From NCBI RefSeq assembly GCF_014207605.1, contig NZ_JACHHI010000007.1, positions 1-64,000 of the forward strand: a stretch of 64,000 bases of DNA. Direction: 5' to 3'. Under the pieces are notes generated by a model. It made no database searches. It was not told the DNA's origin and was given only the letters and a program-made list of their open reading frames with translations. Shown one piece after another: positions 36,833-45,796 of the stretch. This DNA comes from Negativicoccus succinicivorans. GTDB taxonomy: Bacteria; Bacillota; Negativicutes; Veillonellales; Negativicoccaceae. Position 1 is the stretch's first letter; each line of letters opens with the position of its first letter. The translations under genes and the position numbers were made by a program.

Positions 36833-38106
36833 CGCGTCTGCACCTCTTCCCATTCACTTTGCCGCGCCAACCATGCTTGCGCCGTATGAATCGCGTCCGC
36901 GGTCGCGTTCCCCAACGGCAGTTGTCCCAAGAGCGCCGGCGTTAAATAACGGAAATCTCCGGCCAAAAGGGAAGCGAGTTGCGCTCTTACCCGATCGGTT
37001 TGAAGCGTCATCCACAACCACGCGGCGTGTTCCATGCGACGCGGGCGCATGACAAAAGCGCGGCCCGCCAGATATTTACCGGCATGTTTCGCGGTGATGA
37101 TCCCGACGCGGTACCCGTCTTGCGTAGCGGCGATGACGACATCACCGGACGCGAGCGGTCCCGCGACTTCACGCGGCGCCGATTCTTTCTGCGCCGCCAG
37201 CGGCCACGGTCCGTCGTTGAGCGCCGCCGTCAACGCCACGCCCTCTGTCGGTGCCGATTGCATCGGCAAGGGATCGGCATAGTGTTGCAATGTGGTTTCC
37301 TCTTGCGTCGTTTGCCAAGCCCGCCACGTTTCCGGCAAATAAATTTCCTTTTCCCATTGCCCGTCACTGAAACGCGCCATGCCGTAACGTTTTTTCTGCG
37401 CAGGATCCGGATGACCCGTCCAATACAGTTTTTCATCATCGGCTCCGCAAAGGTACCACGCGCCCGTCGGCAGTTGCTCTCGATCACGAACGCCGTCAAA
37501 TAAAAGCCACGCGTCGATGCGCGCTGCGGGACAGATTTGCGTCAACGGTTGCAATTCTTCCGCCGTGGCCGCATCCGAACCTAAAAAGATATAGTCGAAA
37601 TCGTCCTTCGGAAGTGTTTCGAGCGTCGTCCATGCGTAGTAGGGGTACAACAACTGCAACTCCGCAGCAGCTTTCTCGTCGGCGGCGGTGGCGACAATTT
37701 TCGGCGCGCGCTGAAAAATCGTTTTCGCCGCGACCGCGTCACCCAAGTATCCGTCCGCATGCACCAAGAGGACATGCTCGGACTGATTCGCCTCTTCCCA
37801 TACCGTCGTCAATGCCGGCCCGTAGCTTTTTTCCCGATAGGGACTGAAAAGCAGCGGCGGCGTTGCCATCGCCATGCCATAGACTTCCGGGTACTGTTCG
37901 GGGTCCGCCGGATACGATCCGAATTTCTCGATCGTAAAAGAATGCAGCGCCGCGATGATCGTTTCCCCCGTCACGCCGTACTCACGATGATCGGCGCGTT
38001 GAAATAACACCTGATCAATTTCCCGCGCCCGCAATATTTCCGTATATATTTGCGATTCCGCGATGCCCAGCGCGCGAAAACGCTCTACCCATTCGTGTCG
38101 TTGCAT
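36805..38106 (-). CDS. Unknown protein with methyltransferase-like and HsdS-like regions
   Basis: This 433-residue protein is not confidently assigned. Residues about 115-180 (VLLVHADGYLGDAVAAKTIF, then TLETLPKDDFDYIFLGSD) resemble a Rossmann methyltransferase core. A canonical SAM glycine motif and NPPY are missing. Residues about 320-400 (SGDVVIAATQDGYRVGIIT, GRAFVMRPR, FRYLTPALLGQLPLG) resemble the end of a type I restriction specificity (TRD) domain. No restriction subunit or intact methylase is nearby. It has a strong promoter and is coupled to the lipase gene. A degenerate M-S fusion with a new role is one reading; this is inference. Confidence 0.45.
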   Translation of the reverse strand: MQRHEWVERFRALGIAESQIYTEILRAREIDQVLFQRADHREYGVTGETIIAALHSFTIEKFGSYPADPEQYPEVYGMAMATPPLLFSPYREKSYGPALTTVWEEANQSEHVLLVHADGYLGDAVAAKTIFQRAPKIVATAADEKAAAELQLLYPYYAWTTLETLPKDDFDYIFLGSDAATAEELQPLTQICPAARIDAWLLFDGVRDREQLPTGAWYLCGADDEKLYWTGHPDPAQKKRYGMARFSDGQWEKEIYLPETWRAWQTTQEETTLQHYADPLPMQSAPTEGVALTAALNDGPWPLAAQKESAPREVAGPLASGDVVIAATQDGYRVGIITAKHAGKYLAGRAFVMRPRRMEHAAWLWMTLQTDRVRAQLASLLAGDFRYLTPALLGQLPLGNATADAIHTAQAWLARQSEWEEVQTRWEECMHTF

Positions 38107-38143
38107 AACACCCTCGCTTTCTCGGCTTCCGTTTGTGATTATT

Positions 38144-38172
38144 ATTGTACGGAAGCGCCGGTAAGCTGTCAA
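38144..38172 (-). promoter_or_regulatory. Promoter of the methyltransferase/specificity-like and lipase genes
   Basis: Minus-strand TTGACA (38167-38172), exact 17-bp spacer, TACAAT (38144-38149), about 40 bases before the ATG. Confidence 0.75.
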
Positions 38173-38177
38173 AGCAC

Positions 38178-38201
38178 AAAAAAAGGCCCGAAGGCCTTTT
38201 T
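38178..38201 (-). terminator. Terminator of the nth / DUF2262-like transcript
   Basis: AAAAGGCC / GGCCTTTT stem with a CGAA tetraloop and U-run on the minus strand, 13 bases after the DUF2262-like stop. Confidence 0.8.
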
Positions 38202-38213
38202 ACGCTACGTAAA

Positions 38214-38609
38214 TTACATAATCTGAATGCCGCGGAATTGGAATTCCGGCGACAGCATGATGACGACCGAGTTGCCGGCAAACATGTCGCCGACATCATA
38301 GTAAATCAAAATGCCCTCGTTCTTTTGCGCATACACGGCCGCGACGTTTTGGAGTTGCGGCAGTATTTCTTCCACGGTCGCCGGCTCTTCATTGACCTCC
38401 AGCCAATGCGCATTTTTAAGGCTCACGATAGCGGGAGCAATGTCATCGATATGCGAACGATTGGCCACCAGCCAATTCCAAATCTCGTCCGCATACGCCT
38501 GCGCAGCGTCCGCCTCCGCTTCGGTAAACGGTTCCACTGTCAGGAGAACAGGTCGCCCCGCCAACACTTTTTCCGTGATAAAGCCCGGCTCTACATACGA
38601 CCAATTCAT
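38214..38609 (-). CDS. DUF2262-like small protein
   Basis: This 131-residue acidic cytosolic protein has a C-terminus with LKNAHWLEVNEE, ILIYYDVGDMFAGNSVVI and RGIQIM. It resembles the end of DUF2262 proteins, which have YYDDGDLFWGHSI-like sequences. Function unknown. It lies 23 bases after nth, preceded by AAGGGGGGA, and is probably co-transcribed with it. Confidence 0.55.
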   Translation of the reverse strand: MNWSYVEPGFITEKVLAGRPVLLTVEPFTEAEADAAQAYADEIWNWLVANRSHIDDIAPAIVSLKNAHWLEVNEEPATVEEILPQLQNVAAVYAQKNEGILIYYDVGDMFAGNSVVIMLSPEFQFRGIQIM

Positions 38610-38632
38610 GCATCATCCCCCCTTATCCGTTA

Positions 38633-39286
38633 TTATACCGAATCGGCGGGTTCTTGTCGAACACCAATCGGGCAAACATGGCGCAGCGGACAGCTTGCGC
38701 ATAACGGACGACGCGCTTTACAGATAAGCCGTCCGTGCCAAATGAGCCAATGGTGCGCTTGCGACCATTTTTCGCGGGGTATATTGCGCTCCAGTTTGCG
38801 TTCGACGATGGTCACGTCTTTGCCCCGCGCGAGCCCTAACCGATTGGCGACGCGAAAAACATGCGTATCGACGGCAATCGCCGGCTCGTCATAAAGAACG
38901 CTCACCAGCACATTCGCCGTTTTTTGACCGACGCCCGGAAGCGTCATGAGTTCTTTCTTTGTCCGCGGAACTTCCCCGTGATACTCTTCCAACAGTCGCG
39001 TGCAGGTGGCTAACAGATGCTGCGCCTTGCTGCGAAAAAGACCGCAATCGCGAATTTCTTCTTCCAGTTCCGCCTGTGTGAGTCGGCCCATCTTCGCCGG
39101 CGTGTTGAGCCGCGGAAAAATCCGCGCGGTAATTTTATTCACACGCTCGTCGGTGCACTGCGCGGATAAAACGACAGCGACCAACAGTTCAAAGGGCGAG
39201 TTGTAGTGAAGCGCCGTCTTACGATCTTTATACGTCGCTTCCAAAATCGCCAACTGCTCTTCGCGAATCGCTTTGGTAACTCGCAT
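38633..39286 (-). CDS. nth: Endonuclease III
   Basis: This 217-residue bifunctional DNA glycosylase/AP lyase acts in base-excision repair. It has the helix-hairpin-helix LPGVGQKTANVL with the catalytic Lys, AVDTHVFRV with the catalytic Asp, and the 4Fe-4S motif C-x6-C-x2-C-x5-C at the C-terminus (CKARRPLCASCPLRHVC). It starts one base after the trxB stop. Confidence 0.97.
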   Translation of the reverse strand: MRVTKAIREEQLAILEATYKDRKTALHYNSPFELLVAVVLSAQCTDERVNKITARIFPRLNTPAKMGRLTQAELEEEIRDCGLFRSKAQHLLATCTRLLEEYHGEVPRTKKELMTLPGVGQKTANVLVSVLYDEPAIAVDTHVFRVANRLGLARGKDVTIVERKLERNIPREKWSQAHHWLIWHGRLICKARRPLCASCPLRHVCPIGVRQEPADSV

Positions 39287-39287
39287 C

Positions 39288-40202
39288 TTACGCCTTATGC
39301 AGCAGGTAATCGTGCGCTGCCAGCGCGGCTTTCGCTCCGTCAGCGGCCGCGATCACGATTTGGCGATGCGGATAATCCGTGTTGTCGCCGGCGGCAAAAA
39401 GCCCCGGCAAATTGGTCGATGTGTCACGTTCCACTTTCACTTCGCGATTGTCGCTCAATTCCAGCTCCTGCGGCACGAAACCGTTATTCGGTTCGCCGCC
39501 GATTTCGACAAAAACGCCGTCCAACGGCAATTCCACAACTTCGTCGGTATCCGTATTTTTCAACTTCAAAGCGGATACTTTTTTATCGCCGATGAATTCC
39601 AAGGGAATATAGTGATGCCATTCTTTGACTTTACCCGTGGCCTGCATTTTGGAAATCAAAAGTTCCGTCGCGCGCAAACGGCTGCGAATCAAAATATGCA
39701 CTTCGGAGGCGATCCGCGCCATTTCGATCGCCGCCTCCACGGCGCTGTCCCCGCCGCCGACAATCGCGATGCGTTTGTTGCGATAAAAAGGACCGTCACA
39801 GGTCGCGCAGTAGCTTACGCCGCGCGCGGTCAAGGCCTCTTCGCCCGGAATGCCGAGCGTGCGACTGCGTTGACCCGTGGCGATAATGGCGGATTGGCCG
39901 CGATAGGTTTCACCATCGGAAGTAACGGCGCTGTAATTACCGTCTTCATCGCGCGTCAATTGATCCACGCGCCCCGTGATCCAGTCAATCGGATATTTTT
40001 TCGCGTGATCCGTCATTTTTTGAATCAGCTCATAGGCCTCGACATCCGGAAAGCCGAGGTAGTTGTCGATGTCTTTGGTTTGCGTCATCTGACCGCCGAT
40101 CAGTTCCGCGATCACGCCGACTTTCAATTCTTTACGCGCCGCGTACATCGCCGCGTTCAAACCGGCCGGACCGCCGCCGACAATTAATACGTCGTACATC
40201 AT
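39288..40202 (-). CDS. trxB: Thioredoxin reductase
   Basis: This 304-residue FAD/NADPH enzyme has GGGPAGLNAAMYAAR (FAD), the redox pair in SYCATCDG, and GGGDSAVEAA (NADPH). It reduces thioredoxin. The first of two adjacent ATGs at 40202 is chosen by SD spacing (GGGAGG); the frame is open upstream. In the same transcript as nth, it forms a redox/repair group with the neighbouring sod. Confidence 0.95.
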   Translation of the reverse strand: MMYDVLIVGGGPAGLNAAMYAARKELKVGVIAELIGGQMTQTKDIDNYLGFPDVEAYELIQKMTDHAKKYPIDWITGRVDQLTRDEDGNYSAVTSDGETYRGQSAIIATGQRSRTLGIPGEEALTARGVSYCATCDGPFYRNKRIAIVGGGDSAVEAAIEMARIASEVHILIRSRLRATELLISKMQATGKVKEWHHYIPLEFIGDKKVSALKLKNTDTDEVVELPLDGVFVEIGGEPNNGFVPQELELSDNREVKVERDTSTNLPGLFAAGDNTDYPHRQIVIAAADGAKAALAAHDYLLHKA

Positions 40203-40253
40203 AAAACCTCCCTGATAAGTTTTATTTATATCGAATATTTTCGTTTCTTCTTT

Positions 40254-40282
40254 ATTATACTCATTCTCGTTTATTCGAGCAA
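40254..40282 (-). promoter_or_regulatory. Promoter of trxB-nth
   Basis: Minus-strand TTGCTC (40277-40282), 17-bp spacer, TATAAT (40254-40259). Confidence 0.7.
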
Positions 40283-40293
40283 GTCCCCGCACC

Positions 40294-40321
40294 AAAAAAG
40301 CATGCCTTGCGGCATGCTTTT
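40294..40321 (-). terminator. Terminator of sod
   Basis: AAAAGCATGCC / GGCATGCTTTT stem with a TTGC loop, ten bases after the sod stop. Confidence 0.85.
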
Positions 40322-40330
40322 CAGCGTGAC

Positions 40331-40942
40331 TTATTTTTTCGCGGCGGCGAATAATTCGTTGACAAATTTCCAGTTGATTACTTTGAAGAAATTATCGACA
40401 TAATCCGCGCGTTTATTTTGGTATTTCAGATAGTACGCGTGTTCCCAAACGTCGATGCCGAGCAAAGGTTTCTGGCCGTCCGCCAGCGGGTTATCCTGGT
40501 TCGGTGTGGACACTACCGCGAGTTTCTCGCCGTTCCAAACCAACCATGCCCAGCCGCTGCCGAAACGTCCGGTCGCCGCGGCGCCGAATTCTTTTTTGAA
40601 CGCGTCGAACGAACCGAAATCTTTTTCGATTTGTTCTTGAATCGCGCCTTCCAGCTTGCTGTCTTTGACCGGCGCCATCATCTGCCAGAAAAGGCTGTGA
40701 TTGTAGTGACCGCCGCCGTTGTTGCGGATAGCCTGACGAACTGCTTCGGGCGCTTTTTCCCAATCGGCGACAATCTCTTCGATGTCTTTAGCCGCCCATT
40801 CGGGTGCTTTTTCCAACGCTTTGTTCAAGTTGTTCACATACGTATCATGATGTTTGTCATGATGGAATTGCATGGTTTCCTTGTCAATCACCGGTTCGAG
40901 CGCATCATATGCGTAAGGTAATTCAGGTAATGTAAATGCCAT
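40331..40942 (-). CDS. sodA: Superoxide dismutase, Mn-type or cambialistic
   Basis: This 203-residue Fe/Mn SOD carries metal ligands in the N-terminal [18 protein letters not shown], and [22 protein letters not shown] and TPNQDNPL are Mn-type discriminators; Fe enzymes have AAQ-type and other residues there. Metal preference cannot be settled by sequence alone. A protective role in an anaerobe exposed to oxygen is inferred. Confidence 0.95.
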   Translation of the reverse strand: MAFTLPELPYAYDALEPVIDKETMQFHHDKHHDTYVNNLNKALEKAPEWAAKDIEEIVADWEKAPEAVRQAIRNNGGGHYNHSLFWQMMAPVKDSKLEGAIQEQIEKDFGSFDAFKKEFGAAATGRFGSGWAWLVWNGEKLAVVSTPNQDNPLADGQKPLLGIDVWEHAYYLKYQNKRADYVDNFFKVINWKFVNELFAAAKK

Positions 40943-40992
40943 TATGGTTAGCTCCTTTCACAACTACTGCGAATAGTAAGTGTTACACCTAC

Positions 40993-41021
40993 ATTATAAC
41001 CTGAAAACGGCAAATTGACTA
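40993..41021 (-). promoter_or_regulatory. Promoter of sod
   Basis: Minus-strand TAGTCA (41016-41021), 17-bp spacer, TATAAT (40993-40998). Confidence 0.6.
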
Positions 41022-41066
41022 CTAATTTTTTCGATATAGTTTTTTTCTCACCTGCCAACTTTTCTT

Positions 41067-42437
41067 TTACTTCATGCGTAACGCAATTTTTTGCAACACC
41101 TCACCGGGAGCATTTTCCGTATCAAGATGCAAAATAAGTTCCGCGATTTCAGCCGCCGCTTTCGCGCCGATCACCGGAGCGGCAAGGTTGTCATATTTCG
41201 CGCGAATTTCTTCAATCGTCATGGTGTTGGCGGGGTCCCCTTTCGGATATTCAACGAGCTTTGCAAGAGTCTCCTCGTTCGTTTTGACAATGCGTACGCG
41301 GGATGCCAGCTTAGTCGGATCGTCCGCTTTGATTTGTTCGATTTCCGCCGAACGCTCCACTTTGATTTTTTTCATCACGTCGCGAATAGCGGTATCTTCG
41401 ATCCCTTGCGGCGTGAAATGTTCGATGCCCACTTCACCGTAGACTAATGCGCAAGCCAGGCAGTATTGAATGCTGAATTTGCAACCGTACGGTGTTTGCG
41501 GCGACGCATTATTGATCAGGCTGTCCGTAATATCATTGACTTCCACGGTAATTTCCTGCATCTCTCCCAAATCGCATTCCTCGCGTAAGGCAGTGCCCGC
41601 GAAAATGGCGGCGTGCGCGTGCTTACAGCAGGCATACGGTTTGAACGAGTTCTCGTCAATTTTGAATGTGCCGTTGCCGAGGCCATCGGTCAATTTACTC
41701 CAATGCGGATCGGGGGAAAGCGCTCTGCAAAATCCCTTTTCGCCTTCCAAAATATGCGTGGCGCCGGTAAAACCGCGGGCGGAAATATAGGCGGATAAAA
41801 CGCCCGCGTAAGAGGCCTTGCCCGCGTGAATCGGTTTGCTCATCGCGCCTTCCGCCACAAATTCCCAAAGCCCCGCCGCCTGCGTGCCGGCAGTGCCGAG
41901 GTTGTGCAGCATTTGTCGGTCATTTAAACCAAGCGCGCGGCCTGCCGAGGCCGCCGCTCCGAAAATCCCCGCGGTGCCCGTCGTGTGCCAGAAATAGTAC
42001 GATTCCGGAATGATCGTTTCCCCGACGCGGGCGCCGACTTCGTAACCCGCCACTACCGCGGTGATGAGATCCCGACCGCTTTTGTGCTCGGCTTCCGTCA
42101 CCGCCAACGCCGGCGGCACGACGACCGTCGCCAAGTGAATAATAGAGGCGTTATGCAAATCGTCAAAGTCAAGCGAGTGCGAGGCCGCTCCGTTTAAGAA
42201 CGCCGCATCCCAGGCGGCGGTACGCAGCAACGGCGAAGTCAGCACCGTCGCCTGATCTGCGCCGATATTTTGCCCCAAGACCGCGCGTAAAATTTGAATC
42301 AGCGTTTCCTGCGAGCCGCGAATGCAGACGCCCGCCCAATCCAAGATGCATTTTTTCGCATTCTGCACGGTCTCTTCCGCTAAGTCTTTGTATTGCAACC
42401 CGGCCGCGTAACCTGCAAGCTGTTTGGTCAAGTCCAT
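41067..42437 (-). CDS. MmgE/PrpD family protein
   Basis: This 456-residue cytosolic protein belongs to the MmgE/PrpD family, which includes 2-methylcitrate dehydratase and cis-aconitate decarboxylase. The family stretches SHSLDFDD and KPYACCKHAHAAIFA are visible. Its reaction here is not known; no methylcitrate synthase or lyase is nearby. It is the last gene of a three-gene operon after CoA-transferase and methylmalonyl-CoA mutase, 12 bases downstream of the mutase gene. Confidence 0.88.
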   Translation of the reverse strand: MDLTKQLAGYAAGLQYKDLAEETVQNAKKCILDWAGVCIRGSQETLIQILRAVLGQNIGADQATVLTSPLLRTAAWDAAFLNGAASHSLDFDDLHNASIIHLATVVVPPALAVTEAEHKSGRDLITAVVAGYEVGARVGETIIPESYYFWHTTGTAGIFGAAASAGRALGLNDRQMLHNLGTAGTQAAGLWEFVAEGAMSKPIHAGKASYAGVLSAYISARGFTGATHILEGEKGFCRALSPDPHWSKLTDGLGNGTFKIDENSFKPYACCKHAHAAIFAGTALREECDLGEMQEITVEVNDITDSLINNASPQTPYGCKFSIQYCLACALVYGEVGIEHFTPQGIEDTAIRDVMKKIKVERSAEIEQIKADDPTKLASRVRIVKTNEETLAKLVEYPKGDPANTMTIEEIRAKYDNLAAPVIGAKAAAEIAELILHLDTENAPGEVLQKIALRMK

Positions 42438-42449
42438 GCTGAAACCTCC

Positions 42450-44105
42450 TTAAAACGCCGGGTGATCCTGATGATATTCACCGAATTCTTCGCGTAAAAC
42501 GCCGCAGATTTCACCGAGTGTCGCATAGGTTTTAACCGCTTCGATCAGACACGGCATAATATTTTCTTCGCTACGCGCGACTTTGCGAACTTTGGCGAGC
42601 GCTTTTTCGACAGCGGCATTGTCGCGGGTTTCTTTCAATTTTTTCAGTTTCGCCATTTGCCGATCGCCGACGGCCGGATCGACTTGCAACAGTTGCGTGT
42701 GATGCTCTTCATCTTCGATGACGTATTTATTAACGCCGATGACAGTGCGTTTGCCGCTTTCAATTTCCTGCTCATATTCAAATGCGTGGGTCGCCATTTC
42801 CTGCTGCATGTAACCCTGTTCAATCGCCGCGACCGCGCCGCCCATTTCATCGATCTTATGAATGTATTCGCGAGCTTCGCGTTCAATTTGGTCCGTCAAG
42901 GTTTCCACATAGTACGAGCCGCCCAGCGGATCGATGGTATCGGCAATGCCGCTTTCAAAGGCGAGCAGTTGCTGCGTACGCAGCGCAAGCGTTGTCGACT
43001 CGCGCGTCGGAATCGATTCCGCTTCGTCTTTAGCGCACAAAGCGAGCGATTGCGTGCCGCCCAAAATGGCGGACATGGCCTGCCAGGCGATGCGGATGAT
43101 ATTGTCGTCATCCTGCTGCGCGGTCAATACGGAGCCGGCGGTATGGACATGGAAACGCAACATTTGCGCTTTCGCTTTGGTCGCGCCGAAACGTTCTTTC
43201 ATAATGCTCGCCCAAAGACGACGAGCCGCGCGGAATTTGGCGATTTCCGGGAAGAAATCCAAGCCCGCGGTAAAGATCCACGAAATGCCCGGCGCAAACG
43301 CATCCACATCCTGACCCGCTTTCAATGCCGCTTCTATGTAGGCGATCGCATTGGCGAACGCAAAGGCGATTTCCTGTACCATCGACGCACCCGCTTCGCG
43401 GATATGGTACGCGCCGACGGAAATCATGTTCCAATGTGGAATTTCCTGCGAGCAATACGAGAATGTATCGGTTACCAAGCGCATTGACGGACGCGGCGGG
43501 AAGATATACGTACCGCGCGCGATGTACTCTTTCAAAATATCGTTTTGAATCGTGCCGCGCAAATCTTTGGCGGCGATGCCTTTTTTCTCCGCGGTCGCGA
43601 CATACATGGCGAGAAGTACGGCGGCCGGCGCGTTGATCGTCATGGAAGTGGACACTTTATCGAGCGGAATACCGTCAAAAATATCTTCCATATCCTGCAA
43701 CGAATCGATCGCGACACCGACTTTGCCGATTTCGCCCTGCGCCTGCGGCGAGTCGGAATCCAAACCGATCTGCGTGGGCAAGTCCATGGCTACCGATAAA
43801 CCGGTCTGGCCGGCTTGCAATAAGTATTTATATAACGCGTTGGTTTCTTCGGCCGTCGCGAAACCGGAATACTGCCGCATCGTCCACAGGCGACCTCGAT
43901 ACATCGTCGGCTGAATGCCGCGCGTAAAGGGATAGGCGCCCGGAAAGCCGAGTTTTTCATTGTAATCCAGATCCGCAATATCTTGCGGTGTATATAAACG
44001 ATTGGCGGCAAATTCCTGCCGCTCCGGAAACCGCGAAGTCGCTTTTTCCACGCGTTCTTCATAGGATTGTTGCGCTTCGGCAAAACGCTTTTCATCATAT
44101 TTCAT
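42450..44105 (-). CDS. Methylmalonyl-CoA mutase, large (catalytic) subunit
   Basis: This 551-residue catalytic TIM-barrel domain lacks the C-terminal B12-binding domain, which must come from a separate small subunit not in the window. Substrate residues match methylmalonyl-CoA mutase rather than isobutyryl-CoA mutase: Tyr79 in TMRQYSGF, Arg197 in IARGTYIFPP and His234 in GAYHIREAG. It interconverts succinyl-CoA and (R)-methylmalonyl-CoA by a B12 radical mechanism. It lies two bases after the CoA-transferase gene, which could supply succinyl-CoA. Confidence 0.9.
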   Translation of the reverse strand: MKYDEKRFAEAQQSYEERVEKATSRFPERQEFAANRLYTPQDIADLDYNEKLGFPGAYPFTRGIQPTMYRGRLWTMRQYSGFATAEETNALYKYLLQAGQTGLSVAMDLPTQIGLDSDSPQAQGEIGKVGVAIDSLQDMEDIFDGIPLDKVSTSMTINAPAAVLLAMYVATAEKKGIAAKDLRGTIQNDILKEYIARGTYIFPPRPSMRLVTDTFSYCSQEIPHWNMISVGAYHIREAGASMVQEIAFAFANAIAYIEAALKAGQDVDAFAPGISWIFTAGLDFFPEIAKFRAARRLWASIMKERFGATKAKAQMLRFHVHTAGSVLTAQQDDDNIIRIAWQAMSAILGGTQSLALCAKDEAESIPTRESTTLALRTQQLLAFESGIADTIDPLGGSYYVETLTDQIEREAREYIHKIDEMGGAVAAIEQGYMQQEMATHAFEYEQEIESGKRTVIGVNKYVIEDEEHHTQLLQVDPAVGDRQMAKLKKLKETRDNAAVEKALAKVRKVARSEENIMPCLIEAVKTYATLGEICGVLREEFGEYHQDHPAF

Positions 44106-44107
44106 GA

Positions 44108-45643
44108 TTAATTTCCTCCTTTATCGTCTTCATACAGTGAGCGGCAATGCATGTCCTTATGGTTTTGGAAATGCAACGCCAGCGTAAACGCGTGCGCGAG
44201 ATCTACCGGTTCGTGACCGCCGTCGGCCAGTGCATGTTTGACATATTCTTCCAGCAACGGTCGATAGTCCGGATGCGCGCAGTGCGTGATAATTTCGCGC
44301 GCCCGTTCAATCGGTCCCATGCCTCGGGTATCGGCTACGCCCTGCTCGGTGATGAAGATTTGGCTGTCATGCTCCGTGTGATCGACGTGGCTGACCATCG
44401 GCACCACTTTGGAAATCGCGCCGTGCGCGCCCGTCGACGGCGAGGTGAAGATCGAGAGATAACCGTTGCGCATGTAATCGCCCGAACCGCCGATCCCGTT
44501 GATCATCTTACGACCGGAGGCGTGCGTCGAATTCGCTTGCCCGTAAATATCAAATTCAATCGGGGTATTGATCGCGATGACGCCCAAGCGACGAATAACT
44601 TCCGGATGATTGGAAATATCTAGCGGCCGCAAAACCAACGCTTTTTTATACAGCGCCGGGTCTTCTTTAAACATTTTCCACACCGTCGGCGACGGCGTAA
44701 ACGCGCAACCGGAAGCGCCGACGATATGGCCGTCGCGGATCAGATGGAATACCGCGTCCTGCAAAATTTCCGAATACATCGTCAAATTGTGAAAGCGTGA
44801 TTTCTTCAGTCCCATCAACACGGCATTGGCGATCGTGCCTACACCGGACTGAATCGGCAGCATTTCTTCCGGTAAGCGTCCGTGCTGCACTTCATTTTCC
44901 AAGAAATCAACCAGGTATTCGGCGATCTTGATCGTGTCTTCATTCGGCGCTGCGAGATCGCGCACATGGTCCAAAATGTCCGATTCGACAATCGCGTCGA
45001 TACGATCCAAGCCGCATTTCACATAGGGTGAACCGATGCGATCCGACGCTTTATAAATCGGAATTTCGCGCCGACGCGGCGGTTTATCCAAAATGACAAT
45101 GTCGTGCATCCCTTCCATTTCCAACGGAATGGAAGTGTTGACTTCGACAATAATTTTTTTGGCATGTTTCACAAACATCGGTAAATTGCCCACGCCCGAG
45201 CCGAGCACGAAATCACCGTCTTTGGTAATCGCCGCGGCTTCTACAATCGCGACATCGACATCACCGAAGAAACCGTAATCCACCTGCTGCGCGAATTCAC
45301 TCAAATGCAGGTCAATGTAGCGAATCTCCCGCTCATTGATGCCTTTTTGCATCGTGCGATTGCTCGCCGCATAGTAGGGAATGCGTTCGTACACGCCGTT
45401 CACTTGCGCGAGCGCTTCTTCAATCTCCGGTCCGACCGACGCGCCGCTCCAAATCGCGATCCGGCATTTTTTGCCGTTTTTAATTTGTTCGGCCAGCGCC
45501 AGCGTCGTCTTCTTCGGATACCCCGACGGCGTAAATCCCGCCACACCGACATGCATGCCGTCGGTAATCAGAGACGCCGCCTCCTCCGGCGTGACCACTT
45601 TTTCAAACAGACTCGGATGACGTAATCTGCTTGCATCCAACAT
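44108..45643 (-). CDS. Succinyl-CoA:acetate CoA-transferase-type (acetyl-CoA hydrolase/transferase family)
   Basis: This 511-residue protein of the Cat1/AarC family has GVGTIANAVLMGL and TMYSEILQDA, which holds the family's catalytic Glu. Later GSGDYMRNGYLSIF and FITEQGVADTRG are conserved. The probable role is to move CoA between acetyl- or propionyl-CoA and succinate, feeding the mutase encoded next. The ATG at 45643 gives the normal N-terminus. It is the first gene of the operon, with a divergent LysR gene 150 bases away. Confidence 0.9.
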   Translation of the reverse strand: MLDASRLRHPSLFEKVVTPEEAASLITDGMHVGVAGFTPSGYPKKTTLALAEQIKNGKKCRIAIWSGASVGPEIEEALAQVNGVYERIPYYAASNRTMQKGINEREIRYIDLHLSEFAQQVDYGFFGDVDVAIVEAAAITKDGDFVLGSGVGNLPMFVKHAKKIIVEVNTSIPLEMEGMHDIVILDKPPRRREIPIYKASDRIGSPYVKCGLDRIDAIVESDILDHVRDLAAPNEDTIKIAEYLVDFLENEVQHGRLPEEMLPIQSGVGTIANAVLMGLKKSRFHNLTMYSEILQDAVFHLIRDGHIVGASGCAFTPSPTVWKMFKEDPALYKKALVLRPLDISNHPEVIRRLGVIAINTPIEFDIYGQANSTHASGRKMINGIGGSGDYMRNGYLSIFTSPSTGAHGAISKVVPMVSHVDHTEHDSQIFITEQGVADTRGMGPIERAREIITHCAHPDYRPLLEEYVKHALADGGHEPVDLAHAFTLALHFQNHKDMHCRSLYEDDKGGN

Positions 45644-45796
45644 ATCCTCGTCTCCCTTCTTCTTGTTGATTTCATCGTAGCAGTGAATCATTTATTTATA
45701 AAATATTCGTTTTGTCCATAAGATATATATTTTTTATTTATTTTGATGTATAGTGAAAGTATCCAACTTGATGATTTGCAGCGAGAAGGAGTTTCT
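45644..45796. promoter_or_regulatory. Divergent control region between the CoA-transferase operon and lysR
   Basis: AT-rich 153-bp intergenic region. On the minus strand the extended -10 TGCTACGAT lies about 30 bases before the CoA-transferase. Imperfect AT-rich inverted repeats (ATTTATAAAAT and ATAAGATATATATT) are plausible LysR half-sites but match no fixed motif. Confidence 0.4.
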
